From positions 2,542,001-2,606,000 of the forward strand of contig LSAX01000001.1 of the NCBI GenBank assembly GCA_001557505.1: a stretch of DNA of 64,000 bases. Direction: 5' to 3'. Below the pieces are notes generated by a model. The model made no database searches. It was not told where the DNA came from and saw only the letters and a list, made by a program, of their open reading frames with translations. The stretch comes from Reticulascus tulasneorum (lineage: Eukaryota; Ascomycota; Sordariomycetes; Glomerellales; Reticulascaceae). A program made the translations under genes and the position numbers. Shown here piece after piece: positions 10,534-23,700 of the stretch; position 1 is the stretch's first letter; each line of letters opens with the position of its first letter.

Positions 10534-12820
10534 TCAAAATGGCTCCAGGTTATTCAGGAATGTAGCCCTCCTCTGGCGCGTGTGCTCCGTTGGTTTTGTC
10601 GAGCGAGGATGATGCTCATCTTTGGCCAGATCTCGCCAGCCAAGTCCAAAACGTTGTCTCCACCAAGCACTTGCCATTGATGGCTCGTTCTCTAAATCAA
10701 ATGCCATTCCTTTACCCATATCACACCGCTCAAGCTGGACTAGACCACCGCGATGACGGTCGCCGCAGAGGATGTTCAAGGCTTGGCCGTCATTGGCAAA
10801 CGCGATACCGCCAATCTCGCCAAACAGATCAATGGTCTGCTTGCGGCCAAAGGTCTGCGCGTCGATAACGTTCACGAAATCCGCTTCTTCTGCGGCCACG
10901 AGCACTCTCGGGCCGGAACCGAGCGGGGAGAACCGCAGGCTGCGGACGCCCGCCATTTCCGATTGTATGGTGGCGAGTGGGGTGCTCGCGCCGCTTGAGT
11001 TGCACCAACGGCGAGCATCCCAGATCTTGACTCCCTTGTCTTGGAAGCCGGTCGCCACGGTCCAGCCATCATCGGACCAGTCGCATGCAAAGCCAAAGTC
11101 ACGATGGCCACTGAGTTCCTGCTGGATTTCGCCCGTCTCGGCATTGGTGATGAATACATTGTAGTTGTCACCCACCATGACACGCAACCGGCGATCAGTT
11201 GAAAGGGCCGAGCAGTTCATCGGGTAGTTATACATGGTCTGCATCACGAATTTTCCTGTGGTGACATCCAGAACCCTAAACCCTTGGTCATTTGAAGCGA
11301 AGGCAGCTAGAGGACCAGACGAGGTGCGGGAACCATGTATTTGGACATGGTTCGTGATGCCACTGATGTGGCTGGTGATCTGGCCCTCGGTGTACTTCTT
11401 GTCCTGGGCGTCGATATTACGCAGACAGTACTCTCCATTAAAGGTACCAGCAATGAGAACCCCGTCCTTAGCATCAAGAGTAGAGATCTGAACACCAGGG
11501 ATGTCCCTGAGATCCATGGCGACCTCCCCCTGACCCGACAGAGGGTTTATCTTGTGGACAGCCCGTTGGCCCGGGTAGTAGGCATGGCTTTGGCCAGCGC
11601 AGGCAAGAACATTACGCAATTGAAAGTGCGCTAGGTGGACGTTCTGGCGAAGGTCCATCCTCCGAAACCTGAAATAGCTCTCGGTGTTTGGTATTGACGT
11701 GTCAGGGAGGTGAGGCTAGAAGGTTGTGTTTTTGTCAGCGACAAATGCTCCACAATAGGAACCGATCAAGATATAGACTTACATGCCACTTGTCTGAGCC
11801 CGTGCTGTTCGTGTAATTCTTGTAGGTGATCAGCCGCCTCTTGCGTGCCTCTCTACGTGTCACACCCAAATCCTCCCAGTCCATGCCTTGAATATCCCGT
11901 CGATCCCCTTCCAGGTCGGAGTACCGTACTTTAGAGATTTTTGTCGCAGCTTGACAATTCAGCCGTCGTACGTCCGGTGCTCGAGGCCGCATAGACTGCA
12001 AATATCGATTTCCCCACGTCCATTGCTTCAGAAAATCCATAACGCCAAGGTTATCCGGGTTCAGATTGCTGATCGGGATAGGCGGGAACATGCCATCCCA
12101 GTCGTCGGGCTCGTCAGCATGGGCAGGCTGGGACTGCTCTGCGAGAGGGAAGTAGTGTGTGACTCCGGGCGCAGGTTGATAGCTGGTAGTTGCAGGGGAA
12201 ACGGTGGTGGTGGTGGTATGTGGAGACACGTCGGCCTGGAAGTGATATACTGGCCCCGAGTCCTCCTCTGCGGTTGGGTTTGCCCATGTAAATGTATGCA
12301 GGTGTGCTACATCATCGACAGTGGGTTCGAAGTGTGAAAACGGAGGTGGATGTGCGGGCTGCTCGTCGAGGGAGCTTGCAGGACTGTCGGGGCGAGAGCT
12401 ATGGACGTCCATTTCGAACTCTGAGACTGGTGAATGGAGGTTCGCATCAGCGCCTACCTCCATTGCCAAAGGGACGCCTCCGTCACTATCACTCATGTCT
12501 AGGTCATCCTCCTCGTCGCTGTACTGGTCCGCATATTCTTGTAAATAACTCTGAGAGACGTTGTGGTTTTCGTAGTAGGGAATCAATGGGTTGGTAGAGT
12601 AGTACGAGTCATTGTGGTTGGCGTAAGTATGAGTGTTCGCATTCTGCTCTTCCTCCAGCTCTCGCTCCAGCTCCAACTCCAGCTCTTCTTCCAGATCTTG
12701 TTCCTGCTCGTTCTCCTGATGGTGCTGGTCTTGTTGGCCCGGCGGGGCGACGCCGTTCTCGGGATCAATCGAGGCGGGAGCAGCGTTCGCCAGCAAGGTG
12801 AATTGTAGTCGAGGCCGCAT
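10534..12820 (-). CDS. Conserved fungal WD40-repeat protein, function unknown
   Basis: Minus-strand exons 12820-11783 and 11715-10534 (67 nt intron, GTAAGT..TAG, phase 0), 739 aa. The N-terminal 340 residues are low-complexity and acidic: a Gln/Glu/Leu-rich run near residues 30-60, a Ser/Asp/Glu patch (YSDEEDDLDMSDSDGG), and a disordered Pro/Ser/His region. A conserved block follows (DFLKQWTWGNRYLQSMRPRAPDVRRL.. and LEGDRRDIQGMDWEDLGVTRREARKRR), spanning the intron. The C-terminal 390 residues form a WD40 propeller with clear blades such as SGHRDFGFACDWSDDGWTVATGFQDKGVKIWD. The arrangement resembles uncharacterised fungal WD proteins (S. pombe C2A9.03-like, recalled from memory and not checked). 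No compartment signal is visible; a scaffold role in the nucleus or cytoplasm is only an inference. Confidence 0.88.
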
Positions 12821-14491
12821 CTTGAAATCTTAGGGGCGTAGCTCTGCTTATCTACGAAGGGGACATCAAGGCCCCAGTGGGTGACTGGGTTGTTGGCGGT
12901 CGAATATTCCCTCCTTGCCCGCCAAGGGAGGGCGTTCCTCAGGTACCAAGCAAAAGTAGACACTCTTTCCCCTAAAAAACCGACAGTTTCGCGGGAGATC
13001 ACCGGCGTGCCGGAGGGGGGACAGAACGTTGGGACAGAGTGACTATCCAGTGGTCCGGCGAATAGTTTGATGGCTTGCTGGTTTACGGGCTGCGCAACAT
13101 TGGACGGCCAGGAGTCTGAAGATGGCCCACGCCTTGGTGACGATGAAAGATCAGAGGTTGCTCCTCAGGTTTTGTTTTCTCGAGCCCGGCGACACGCAGG
13201 ACCATGCCAGGTCGTGGGAATTAGAACTGGGACTGGGAGTACCCGTTCGGGCGACTGGGGATGGGAAGGAAGCAGCGGTGCGGGCGGGACGTGCGAGAAC
13301 AAGGCGAGACGAGTTGCAGGGTTTCGCTCATGAGCGAGGGGGTCACCCACCCCTTCTTCCAGAGTGATTCTAGTCGGTTGCTGTGCTGATCTGGCTCTGC
13401 GCTTGTCTCTTCGAGTTACGCATATATCGAGAATGATGGGCGCAGAGGCGATTGCTGAGAGTCCACAGCCCAATCGTCGTCGGTCGCAGGGAGAGAAAAA
13501 GTCCAGGACCCGGACTAAGATTCGAGATGGCGGGGAATCTACCTTAGGCAGGCTCGGGACGGGGTCAAAAGAAATGCGTGAGTGAGGGGGACAATCAACC
13601 AGGTGTCCATCCGATCGGGTGAGAGGGAGGCCCGCTGCTGGTTCATTTTTAGTCGTCGTGCATTTCTAGCTGCAGCCCCATTGCGCATGCAGCATGGCAG
13701 AGGAGGAATGAGGAGTATCAATGGGCCAACAAGAGGAGATGCAGAAGGAGGAGAGAGCCTGAAGTATCGGGACTTACACGTGGGGGACGGATCAGCACGT
13801 ACCCCCTGTTGGATGTGATTTATCGGCACAGTACGCTCGGAAACTCACCCGCCTGGGATTACAGCCAGTTGGTAGTTTTACTGGTTCTTCAGGGGCAAAA
13901 GTCCTGTTGTCCACTGGCTTCACAAGGGGGCGATGCCCAAAGCTACGCTGAGTCTTGGCACTGTGGTCCCGGCTGGGATGCCAGTCTCAATACTTCAACT
14001 TCCCCCTACAAATCAGCAATTCATATTCCACGCCACCCCCAAAAAGGTTGGAGGCTGCTTCTCAAGGAGTGTGACACAAGGAATATCGTGAATGCACCAG
14101 CTAATCAGGAGTAAGACGGTGTCTCTCTCCATATCCCTCTCTCTTTCTCTCTTGTCTCTCGCTGTCCCCATCCTCCCGCTACGCTCGGTGACGGGATCAT
14201 ACCACCCCCCTCAGATATAACTTACCAGCCTGCCGTCTCTCAACTTGGTAACGCACTGCTTCTACGCCGTCCATCTCCGAAGCCTCCTCCTCGTTCATGA
14301 GTCAAGTTCTTGACGTCACTGACGCCTCCCCCTACGGGCTTCTGTTTCCGTCACTTGCAAGTGCCAAACGAGATAAAGTTTAACTCCGCATGGGCGTCTC
14401 TAATAAACGCTCAAGATGCAGTGGAGTGCAGATCCGTCCAGATAGACTCTTGCACCCCGAAAGGCGGGACCAGGTTTGTGGCATCCTGTCG

Positions 14492-14521
14492 GCCATGCCA
14501 TGCCATGCCATGCCATGCCAT
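14492..14521. repeat. GCCAT pentanucleotide repeat x6
   Basis: Six perfect GCCAT units, followed by degenerate copies to about 14536. Confidence 0.95.
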
Positions 14522-14994
14522 GTCACGCCAGGCCATGGCGTCCCCCGTAGGCTAAGTTAAGTAAATAGGTTATCTTCACATCATGTTGGGGGATGCAGGT
14601 GGATTGCTTGCTTCCGTATGCAGGCCCCGGATCCAAGCGTTGTGTGGATTGTATTAATGCTCCTGCTCGAGCGATTCTGTGCACACTTTGGCCCATCTGT
14701 TCTCCATTCCCGTCCTTCTTTGCCTTTCTGCTCTGGTCGCACTCGCTCGAGTGCAACAATAAAGTCATTTGCCAAAAGTGATCTGTCATTTCCAGCCCCC
14801 AGCAGCTCGCGGAAGAGATCAGTGCAGGGGGGCATGTACGAGGTTCGATTAGGAAATCCCACTGGGAGCAAGAGGGTGGCAGAGGCCCTGGCCGCTCCAC
14901 CGAATGGGCACTCGTACGTATTGTATTGTATTACCAGTTATTAGCTGGTAAGTTATGCGTCTGTACGTATGGGGGGAGTGGAAACAGATACCAT

Positions 14995-15018
14995 ATCACA
15001 ATCACAATCACAATCACA
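14995..15018. repeat. ATCACA hexanucleotide repeat x4
   Basis: Four perfect ATCACA units in the spacer. Confidence 0.95.
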
Positions 15019-17000
15019 TCTCCAAGGACATTGCTAGCCACGCAGCATCGTGGTAATTATTCATCCTCCGTTGGACGACTTACCTCTTTGGGCCGCCATC
15101 ATTTGCCCTTTTGGCACGTCCGCGGATCCTTCTTTCACCGCTCTCGCCTTATACCAAAAACTCCGACCAAGTGGCTGGTGCCATATGGCAGACTTCCCCC
15201 GACTAACAAACGGAAAAAGCAACTCACCAAGCACCAGTCGCCAATCATGTCCCTCAACAGTCATCCAGTCTCTTCGACATGTCTCACTACCCTGCGTTAC
15301 CTGTGTACCCTATCCTCCTCTTCGGGATACTTGACACATGTGCGGATTACCGGTGAGGACCCCCACATTATACGTACGTATAGTGCGGGTGACGGAAAAC
15401 CCGATGTCATGAGTCGAGTCACCGTCCAGGAAGGGTAGTATTATAAAAGCCAACATACTGCGGATCAAAGATACAGGAAACACGGGGGGCATGTTTTGTG
15501 CGAATGCCTACAAGTGTTCTCTGCACATGTTATTGCTCAGAAACGCAGCCCCGATTCCTGCTAAAACATCTGGTAGGAGTATTGAACTTACATCTCGGTG
15601 TTTTATGCCACCCGGTTCGGTATAATCGCAATCACATCAGGCGGCCACCTGCCGTATCAATTCCTCCCGGGTTGTAAGCAACCATGAACTGACTAGATCA
15701 TTACCGCCTGCCCCAACGGGTGAAGAGCAACTCACTTTTATCACCAAGCCTCCTACCAAAGGGCCAGTATGTCTCTTCCCTTGCATTTCCCACTAATTAA
15801 TGGGTATGGTGGTGTACTGATTACACTAAGCCACCTCCCAGTTGGGCTTCGAAGTCTGGGGGATTTGTGTAATTAGAAGCGATGCTGTCGGCAACTGATG
15901 AGAGCCCATCGCCAGAAACAAATGCGGTGCTGGCTGCGGCCCTTCGGGATGCCCCCGTAGCATCCTTCTTCCCGTCTCCACAAAACCACAGGTTCGATAG
16001 CCATGGTCTTTACGCCGTATCCGTAGAAATTCCCCTTCCCATGAAACCCAGCCTTTTGTCGTTTATGGCGGGCATCTTGGCCTTGTTCTGTCCTGCATGG
16101 CTACCTAACACACCTTCTCATTGAGATACTGGTAGATATACTCCTCCGTACAGCGTGGAGCCGTGCATGGATGCTCCCTGCCATGTAGCAGCTCATCTAC
16201 CCAGTTTCTTCGCAAGCCCTCTACCGCCGTTGCCTTCAGGGGAATTGATTTATGAAGAAGCCTGCTCGATGTCTGGTGCCACATCCCGTTCCAGCTTGTC
16301 CGTACCCATTACCACACTTCGCGCAAACGTACCGCCAGATGCGTCTTTGATATCCGAGTACCGGCTAGCAACCCTGAGCGGTTGGTGGCTAGTGGTGTAA
16401 AACCCTGGTCTGATATGAATGTTTCGGATAACTGCAGCCATGCCTCTCCTTAGTCTCACGCGCCCTCTACCGGTATCTCAAGGGGTTATCACACTTGCTA
16501 TCTCTCCACACCGTACTAACTGGCCAAGGCGTCTGCTTCGGAGTCTAGGGGGAAGGGAAGCTATCAGTCGGCCTGATTCGGCATAGGGTGTGTATTGGAT
16601 CTCGCAAAGCTCCCATTCTAGGTCACAAGTTTGCGGGTGAGCACACTGGTGCCACGGTACTAGAAAACAGATGGCAGCATCATCCAAGTCACACAGCGTT
16701 GCAGCTAGAATTGTAGAAACGCGGCTAATATTACCTCTATACTGACTACTTTATGTTATATACAGACTAAACAAACAACCTCGACGCCGGACGATGCCCG
16801 TCAACCAATCTATGCCTATGACCAAACCAATACTTGGCTCTTTCACCCCGACGGTCAAGAACCAGCCGTACCCAGGAATGACTCAAATCACTCCAAATTA
16901 GATAACTTTCCCACCTCGTATCACCCTCCAATTTCAAGACTAAATGGATCATAAAACCCAACGTCAAAGCCATGGTCCAATAAGCAAAACCGACTGATGT

Positions 17001-20000
17001 TTAAGCATCAGAATAATACTCCTCATGATACTGGTGGCCGGGTGGCATCGACCAGCTGTTTCCTCCCCCCACTACGTTCTCCTTGGATCCCCAGTAGTTG
17101 CTCCGTGTTCGTCGGTCCCGCTCAAATTCTGCCCATCTCTTCATTGTGATCTTGCTGCTGTCGAACTCGCCTTCATACTCAATGCCGGCTTTCTTGACTT
17201 TTTCGCCCGCTGTCTTTCTCGTGTCGCCCCAGGAGAAGTCGTCAAACTTCCAGAAAGCATACACTGGCAGGACGAAGTTCCATATCGGCAAAGATAGGAG
17301 GTAGATAAACATCCATACCACGTACGACCAAGAGTGAGCGGTAACCACAATGAGAACGGCCGGCAGACCGAGAATAATTCCCAGGAGAACCAGGGGGATG
17401 ATTTGCGGTGGTTGATTCACAATGGAGATGACGACTGGGAAAAAGGTTTAGTATACTGCGTAATTTGTGAAAGCAAGGTGTTTTGTACTTACCGACGTAG
17501 AAGGTGAAGGCGATGGCGGCTGGCAAAACGAGAGTTCCGATCAGCTCGATGAAGATAACAAACTGCATGCTGAAACAGAAGGTGCCGCAAAGATCTCTAA
17601 CCAAAACAAGCTCCATCAAGTTGTGAATCGTAGAGTTGATCCAACGACGTCTCTGGGAAAGCAAGACGCTGAAGGTGTCTGGTACGGTGGTCTTGCACAC
17701 AGCTTGCGGAACGAAGACTTGCTTTCGCTTGGGGAACGTCCGTAGCATGAGGGTGGTTAGGTAACGATCCTCACCGAGCAACAGTAGATTCTTGGTGTGC
17801 AAGGTGTCGACCACGTTCTCGGAGTAGTGCTCTACCACATCCGGGTTGGCGAGGATAGGAACCCAATAGTTCTGCGCTCCCTTTGGCGCCTTGATGCGGT
17901 ACATGCAGAAACAACCGGGAAGACAGGTGACACCACCGAAGACAGACTCAAAAGATTTCGAAAGGTGATGCGAGATGAAGTACTCGAAAACTTGGATGGC
18001 TGACACCCAACTTGTTCGTTTGTTCGCGATTTTGGTCTCGCCGCAGAGACCCATGATTTCGGGATCCTTCACCATGGCGGAAACCATGTGAGTCAGACTG
18101 TCTGGGAAAACCTTGGTGTCAGCGTCGACCATGAGGACGGTCTCGTAGAAATCAGGCGATATGCCCGTGACCTTCCATAGTCCGTTGAACATCTCGTATT
18201 CAAGTTCGGTCATGCGTTCGTCGAACATAACCTTCTGGAGGAAGGACATCAATATTATCTGACTGTCACGCTTCCCGCGGTTACCAGGTTTGGACTTGGT
18301 GCTCTCGTCGGGTGTGCCGCACTTCACCACGACCATCATGGGGACTCGTTGCTGCTTCTCGAGTGGGATGGCAGATTTGTGGCCATAGTCGTAGAAACCG
18401 GAGTACACCTTGGCCATGTTGTGTCGCTTGGAACCGCTGGCAACAGCAACGTAAGAGAATCCCTGAACATCTTGAGGCAGTATCGTATGGTCCTTCACCA
18501 TTCCAAGCACGATATCAGGGGTTGACAGTTTCTCCCCCTTGCCCTTGATCATACCATCACAAATGACAAGGATCACTTTGTGACTGTTGGGATAATCAGT
18601 CATGGCGACGGAGTCCAGAGTTGTGCGAATACCTAGTTCGCCTTCGGAATAAGCAGTAACCAAGCATATCGAGTGAGCCAGAGGAAAGCCAAATGGCATC
18701 CAGTCCGAAGGTGGTTGGGGGACCACAGCCTCATGGATGAACCCAGCTGGGCCGGGCCCTTCTGTGGGGCTGACGCCGCTTCCATAGGGATCTGTGTGAA
18801 GAAAGCTGGACCGGCTGTCATTGCCCTGTCGATACATGGAGTTTGGGTGTAGTAGCTGGCTCCCGGTGCCCTGGCTTGCCATCGTTGTAGGGACTCGCTT
18901 ATGTCCTTGAGCACCTCCAGAAATGGCAGAGAATCGCGAAGTAGTAGGCAAGAACGAGCTTCCGCGCTTGCTTGTTCTATCGGAAGAGACGACACTGCTT
19001 CCCAAGTCACCCGCAAGCCTTGGTGGGGCTCGATAGATGTCGTCGGACCAGTCCTCAATCTGTCGGTTTCGCTTCCGTGTGTCTGAGGTTTGCGAGGTCT
19101 TTGCCGCTGCGTAGCTGCGGCTGATAAACCACTGGAAAACAATAGCCAGGACAAATCTTGTGAGAACGACGGCCAAAATGAGAACCAGGGAGACATAAAG
19201 AACGACCTTAGAGGCTATGCAGCCGACCGTATCGGTATCGACGGTTCCAACCTTGATGATCTCCTCGAAACATTCGGCGATTTGTTTGTCGCCGGAAGAC
19301 TGGAAAGCCCGTGTAACATCGCGGCCCCTGATCGCTTGGTTTACCGGTGAAGATTTGTCCTTGAGTTCATTGAAGCGATCGGCAACCCTAACTTGAGTAT
19401 CGTCGAACCAGTTCAGGAGGTCAAGGTCGAGTACGCTGCCAGAATAGACGACCAGGTTACGACTGTTGTTCCTGATGTCATCCCAGGTGAAATACACATC
19501 GGCAGCCCCACTCAGCTGGAGATAAAATGCGTTGCGAGCATTCTCCGTCGTGTGGCATGAATACCCGAGATAATAAGGAGTTGTCGTATTTGGAGCTGTA
19601 GAGCCGTCCTGGTTGCGAGTTGTGCAGGGGAAGTACCAAGCAAGATCTCCATCGCTATTTGTTGGAACTTCCGAGTCTGGAGCCAAGTTGATCAATCCTT
19701 TGCAACGGCCATTCACGTTCTGGAATAGGAAGCTCCCGTCCTGCCCCGAGTGCTTCTCCGGCAAGTCAAAGAGGACATTGGCGCCTAGCTTGTCAGCACG
19801 CTGAGGAATGCCATCGGCGGGTGGATGGTGAGATTCCGACAGGTCGTATGCAACACCGTGAAATATCATGTATCCACCCGTAACCTCGTTGACTCGCATA
19901 CGAAGCGGCGGGTTCCCGCAGACGGCCTGGTTGAAACCGAAGGTCAGGAAACCAACGAAGCCCATAATCAGTAAGATAATACTGATCAAGCCCATCTTCT

Positions 20001-20718
20001 CCCTCCAAGCCCTTGCCTGCGCCTTCGAAGCCATGCCGCAGCATTTCAAGATGAAGTCGGGGCACCAGAATGTAATGATGGCACAGTAGACATTCCAGAA
20101 GCTTGGGGGTCTGATGTGCTCCACCGGCGTTCGCTTGCCCTCTTTGCTTTCCTTGGTAATCTTGCCAGACTTGTGTCGACTGATTCGCTTGGCCTTCGGC
20201 CGGTGGGCAACCTTTTCCACTTCTGGGCTGTTCTGCCTGCTATCAATTCCCCTAGGTGGCGACGCATCTGAAAGCCCATCAACTGTTTGGGAAACGCCTG
20301 ACACATCAGTTGTTCCTTCGATATCCTCCGCAATTGGGTCGTTTCCCGTGGAAGAGGGAATGGTGTTCATGTTTGCAGCATGCTGCCGATAGTAGTAATT
20401 GGGGTGATCTCTCGTGATCCTGTTCCTCTCCGGCCTGATAAGACTTCTTTTTCTCGTGAAGGGTTGTGCAGCAGCCGCAGCCTCCGTTCTATTGGGAGAC
20501 GGCGAGAGAGGCATATCTTCTATGTTACTATTAGGAGACGCGATCGTCTCAGGGAATGATGTCGCGGATTGCCCACGTAGATGTGAAGATTTCCCTGCCA
20601 CTGGATAGTAGCCGCCAGCTTCAACGTCCGCAGGGCGGTTTCGTCGAGCGGGTGATTGCCTATATGCATTTCTCTGGTCATAGGGAGTATTCGCTCCAGG
20701 CCTTTCGGGGAGAGACAT
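17001..20718 (-). CDS. Class IV chitin synthase (yeast Chs3 type)
   Basis: Minus-strand exons 20718-17493 and 17434-17001 (58 nt intron, GTAAGT..CAG), 1219 aa; joining gives [14 protein letters not shown]. It polymerises UDP-GlcNAc into chitin and extrudes it across the plasma membrane. A disordered basic/Ser-rich N-terminus (1-200) precedes membrane segments (about 207-224 and 243-262), an extracytoplasmic-type loop with several Cys, a further helix (about 505-530), and the GT2 catalytic domain. Catalytic signatures: DAD (about 865-867) in [13 protein letters not shown] (about 983-985) in [12 protein letters not shown], and QRRRW (about 1022-1026). C-terminal membrane helices follow, one cut by the intron, then a cytosolic tail. 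There is no myosin head or cytochrome b5 segment, which excludes classes V-VII, and the N-terminal layout with WCPDF fits class IV. By knowledge of yeast Chs3 it should need an SKT5/CHS4 activator; a candidate lies divergently at 27435. Confidence 0.95.
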
Positions 20719-23700
20719 GGTCCTGAGGGGGAAAACAGTCAGTTTGGCTCAAAAACAATCCAAGAATGTAGCGAGAATTCCAGGTGGAGGGAGACTTCAC
20801 CCTTTCGAGAGGGGGAGCGTGCTGAGGACACGCGAAAACACGGTGGGGTGATCGATCGAGCTTTTGACTTTGGAAGGAAAATAGGGGGTACGAAAATTCA
20901 ATGATGCAAGAAATGTGTAACAATCTTGGAATTGCGCATCACAACATTGATATGGGAAGTTTGTGTTGCTGGGAAGAGGTCATACTGACAAGAGTTGTTA
21001 TGGGAGAGAGCCGTCGAAAGGCAGGATTTGGGGTATATTGGGTATCCCTGTAATAGGAAAGGGTTCCTTGGGTGACAGTGGTGGATTTTGGTGAGGATGC
21101 CCTCTTCGCCGACCCGGCTTTTTGCCTAGCAACGGGGCGAAAAGGTAGGAAGACGCAACCAGCAATTGTTTGCTTTTCCAACTCGACTTCTTGGGCCGTC
21201 TAGTGTAGTATTAGGCCCAGACTCAGAGCAGCATCGATGCAAAGGCTTCGCGGACGATGCTTTTTTTTTTCTCGGGGTTTCGATCGTATGCAACTCGGGG
21301 GCGTTCAATGTTTCTCAGCGGGTGGTCGGGGGGGTTTGTGGGCACGGATTCAGCTGCGGTTTCAAGGGCAACCAAACAGCGGGTGGATGAATTGGGTTCG
21401 ACGGGTAGTCAGGTGGTATTGTGTGGTTGCCACGGCTGTTTCGATTGGGAAAACCTGGGCTGCCGGCGGAACGAATGGACTCTTTCTTATTGACGTAACG
21501 AATGACTTTGTTCGGATTGTTGGACACCTGGATGGAGTAGGTATCAACGAGTATTTGGGATGTCGAGGAGCAAATGTCAAAAAAAAGAAAGAAGGAGAGA
21601 AGAGAAGAGGTTTAGGTTTTCCGAAGTGACCTCTCGCTTTCGCCCTTAGCGGTCGCCTAACTGACTAGGTCTTGTAGAGCGCTTCGAAGAAAGGGGGATA
21701 TTTTGCCATGCAAAGCAGGTATGTACTGAGTTTTCCCATCCGCCTAGGCCCTTCACATACCACGAAACAGATCTTTCAATACGATCCAGCAAGCGTGACC
21801 TCCGCAATACTTCATGTCGTATTTACAATGCAGGCGGACATGGAGGTTCTTGTCAGATGCACTGGGCAAGGTATCCATCAAGTCCTCCATTGACGATGTC
21901 GTCACAGAGACGCACGGCCCGCTCATATAAAGTTACGCCTCTCCGACATTATCATTGGCTGTTTCAGATTGGACCATCTTGGGCGAATACTTGGGGAAAA
22001 CATGTAGAATAATGCAAGCCAGGTACTGTGAAATTGATCAGCCCGCGTTGCCGTGTGCTAGTTCCAAAGTTATCACCCTGGTCACTGTGCTGGCCCCGTC
22101 ATCATGCCACTGGATGCGCTACAACCATTAGCACCTGGGCCCCTGGAGAAATGCAGCAACACCGCGTCCACGTCGTACTCCCCAAGTACATGCACCCATG
22201 CAGCCTTTGGCTGTCGCCGCTCGTAATGCAGCAGTCTTGCATTTCAAGGTGACACTATTATGGGTTATGCCCCTAAAGTAGATACTCGGTTCGTGGTGAA
22301 GGCGGTGATTGTGAGGTAGGTATCTTTCTTTGCCCAGAATAGCATGCATCTGCTCGCCGTCGCCGGAGAGGGTGCGCAATTCGGAAGGAAATCTTCCACT
22401 TTCGAACACGAAATTTGCCCCTTGCACTAATTCGTATCCAATGCTTATTATAATTACCTACCTAGGTCCCCGGAGCACTTGGCGGTCTCTCACGACTCTT
22501 GCTTTGTCATTTGTGGACACCGTAATGCCCCCGTCCACATGTTCCCTGTCTGCTTTGGGATACTCTCTGTCGTCCGCACGAGATGAAGATGAACAAGTCT
22601 ACTGTCAAGGTTTGAGAACGACACGGTCTTGGGTGCCCGTTTCGGCTCCTTGCATTCCTTGCCGTCCCCACTATTGGGAGTCCCTTTCGGTTACATTGAG
22701 GCTCCCTGGCCTTGGGTAGCACGAGTGGCTTCGAGATGGAGGAACTTTCGATCAACTACCAACAGAATTGTTGATTCGGATCTCTCAGCAGCGGTTGGCT
22801 ACACAATCCATTTCTTAGCTTCTCATACAGAGTGGGCATCAATCAGTCTCTTCTCCTTGCACCAGATCCCCAGACATCGTGGCTTGACGAATCCCGTCTA
22901 GAAGAGCTCTCGAAGCCTGGGGCTTCATGTCACAGAAGCGCGGGGTTAAACGTGCCGCGCAGCAAATACTCAAAACTGTCCACAACGTCCACTCTCGGAC
23001 TGCCCCAAGATCTGAGGCAATCGGGTGGTGTACGGTCCATCGTAGATCAATCAGTGCTTTATTTTCCTAATTCCCATGCGTATGAGACGACTTCTGGTAC
23101 CGGAAGGTCTTCCGTGGCCCATTTCCTGCACTGATGTACATGATCCGGATCTCACTTCAGACGAACAATCGCCTTTTCCAGAAGGAGCACGGCCGAGGAC
23201 CCGAACCAACCAAGTATATCCAGCCGATATCTATATCATCCATTTTCCCTTCGTTTCATGTCTACATACCCAACATTGATGGCCTTTGGGGATACGTGCT
23301 TTGAACACGCCTTTGGACATCCTGCCAGTCTAATACTGTTTGCTCAAGTAACGCTGGAAGCTTCGATTCAAGGTGGCCAGTAATCACTAGCGGTTGCTGA
23401 AGAACCAAGATGACCTCCCAGGATCTCTCGTAATATGTCTTGCGACGATACTGTATCATTTTGTTTTCTCAAAGCACTAACAGGAACTGACTGAACCGGG
23501 GACGCTGCTGCCACCTTCGCGTTCTTGCCAAGCTGCGTCTACACATTTTAGTTCACCATTCGGCCTCGACCAAGAAAGCCCCAGTCGGTGTCCTCGCCAT
23601 TTTGCGTAGTCGGCTCTAACCTCGTAACCTCATTAAACGGCCAACAAGATGAGGATTGGCCTCGGTGTGGTATACTGCAGATTCCAGGGTCGATTGTAAT

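Larger units (their letters stand above)
12821..17000. other. Gene-free spacer, WD-repeat gene / chitin synthase
   Basis: About 4.2 kb: upstream region of the WD-repeat gene at the left and the 3' flank of the chitin synthase at the right. Only short overlapping ORFs are present, none recognisable. It contains two clear microsatellites (14492-14521 and 14995-15018). No tRNA, transposase or reverse-transcriptase motif was seen. Confidence 0.6.
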
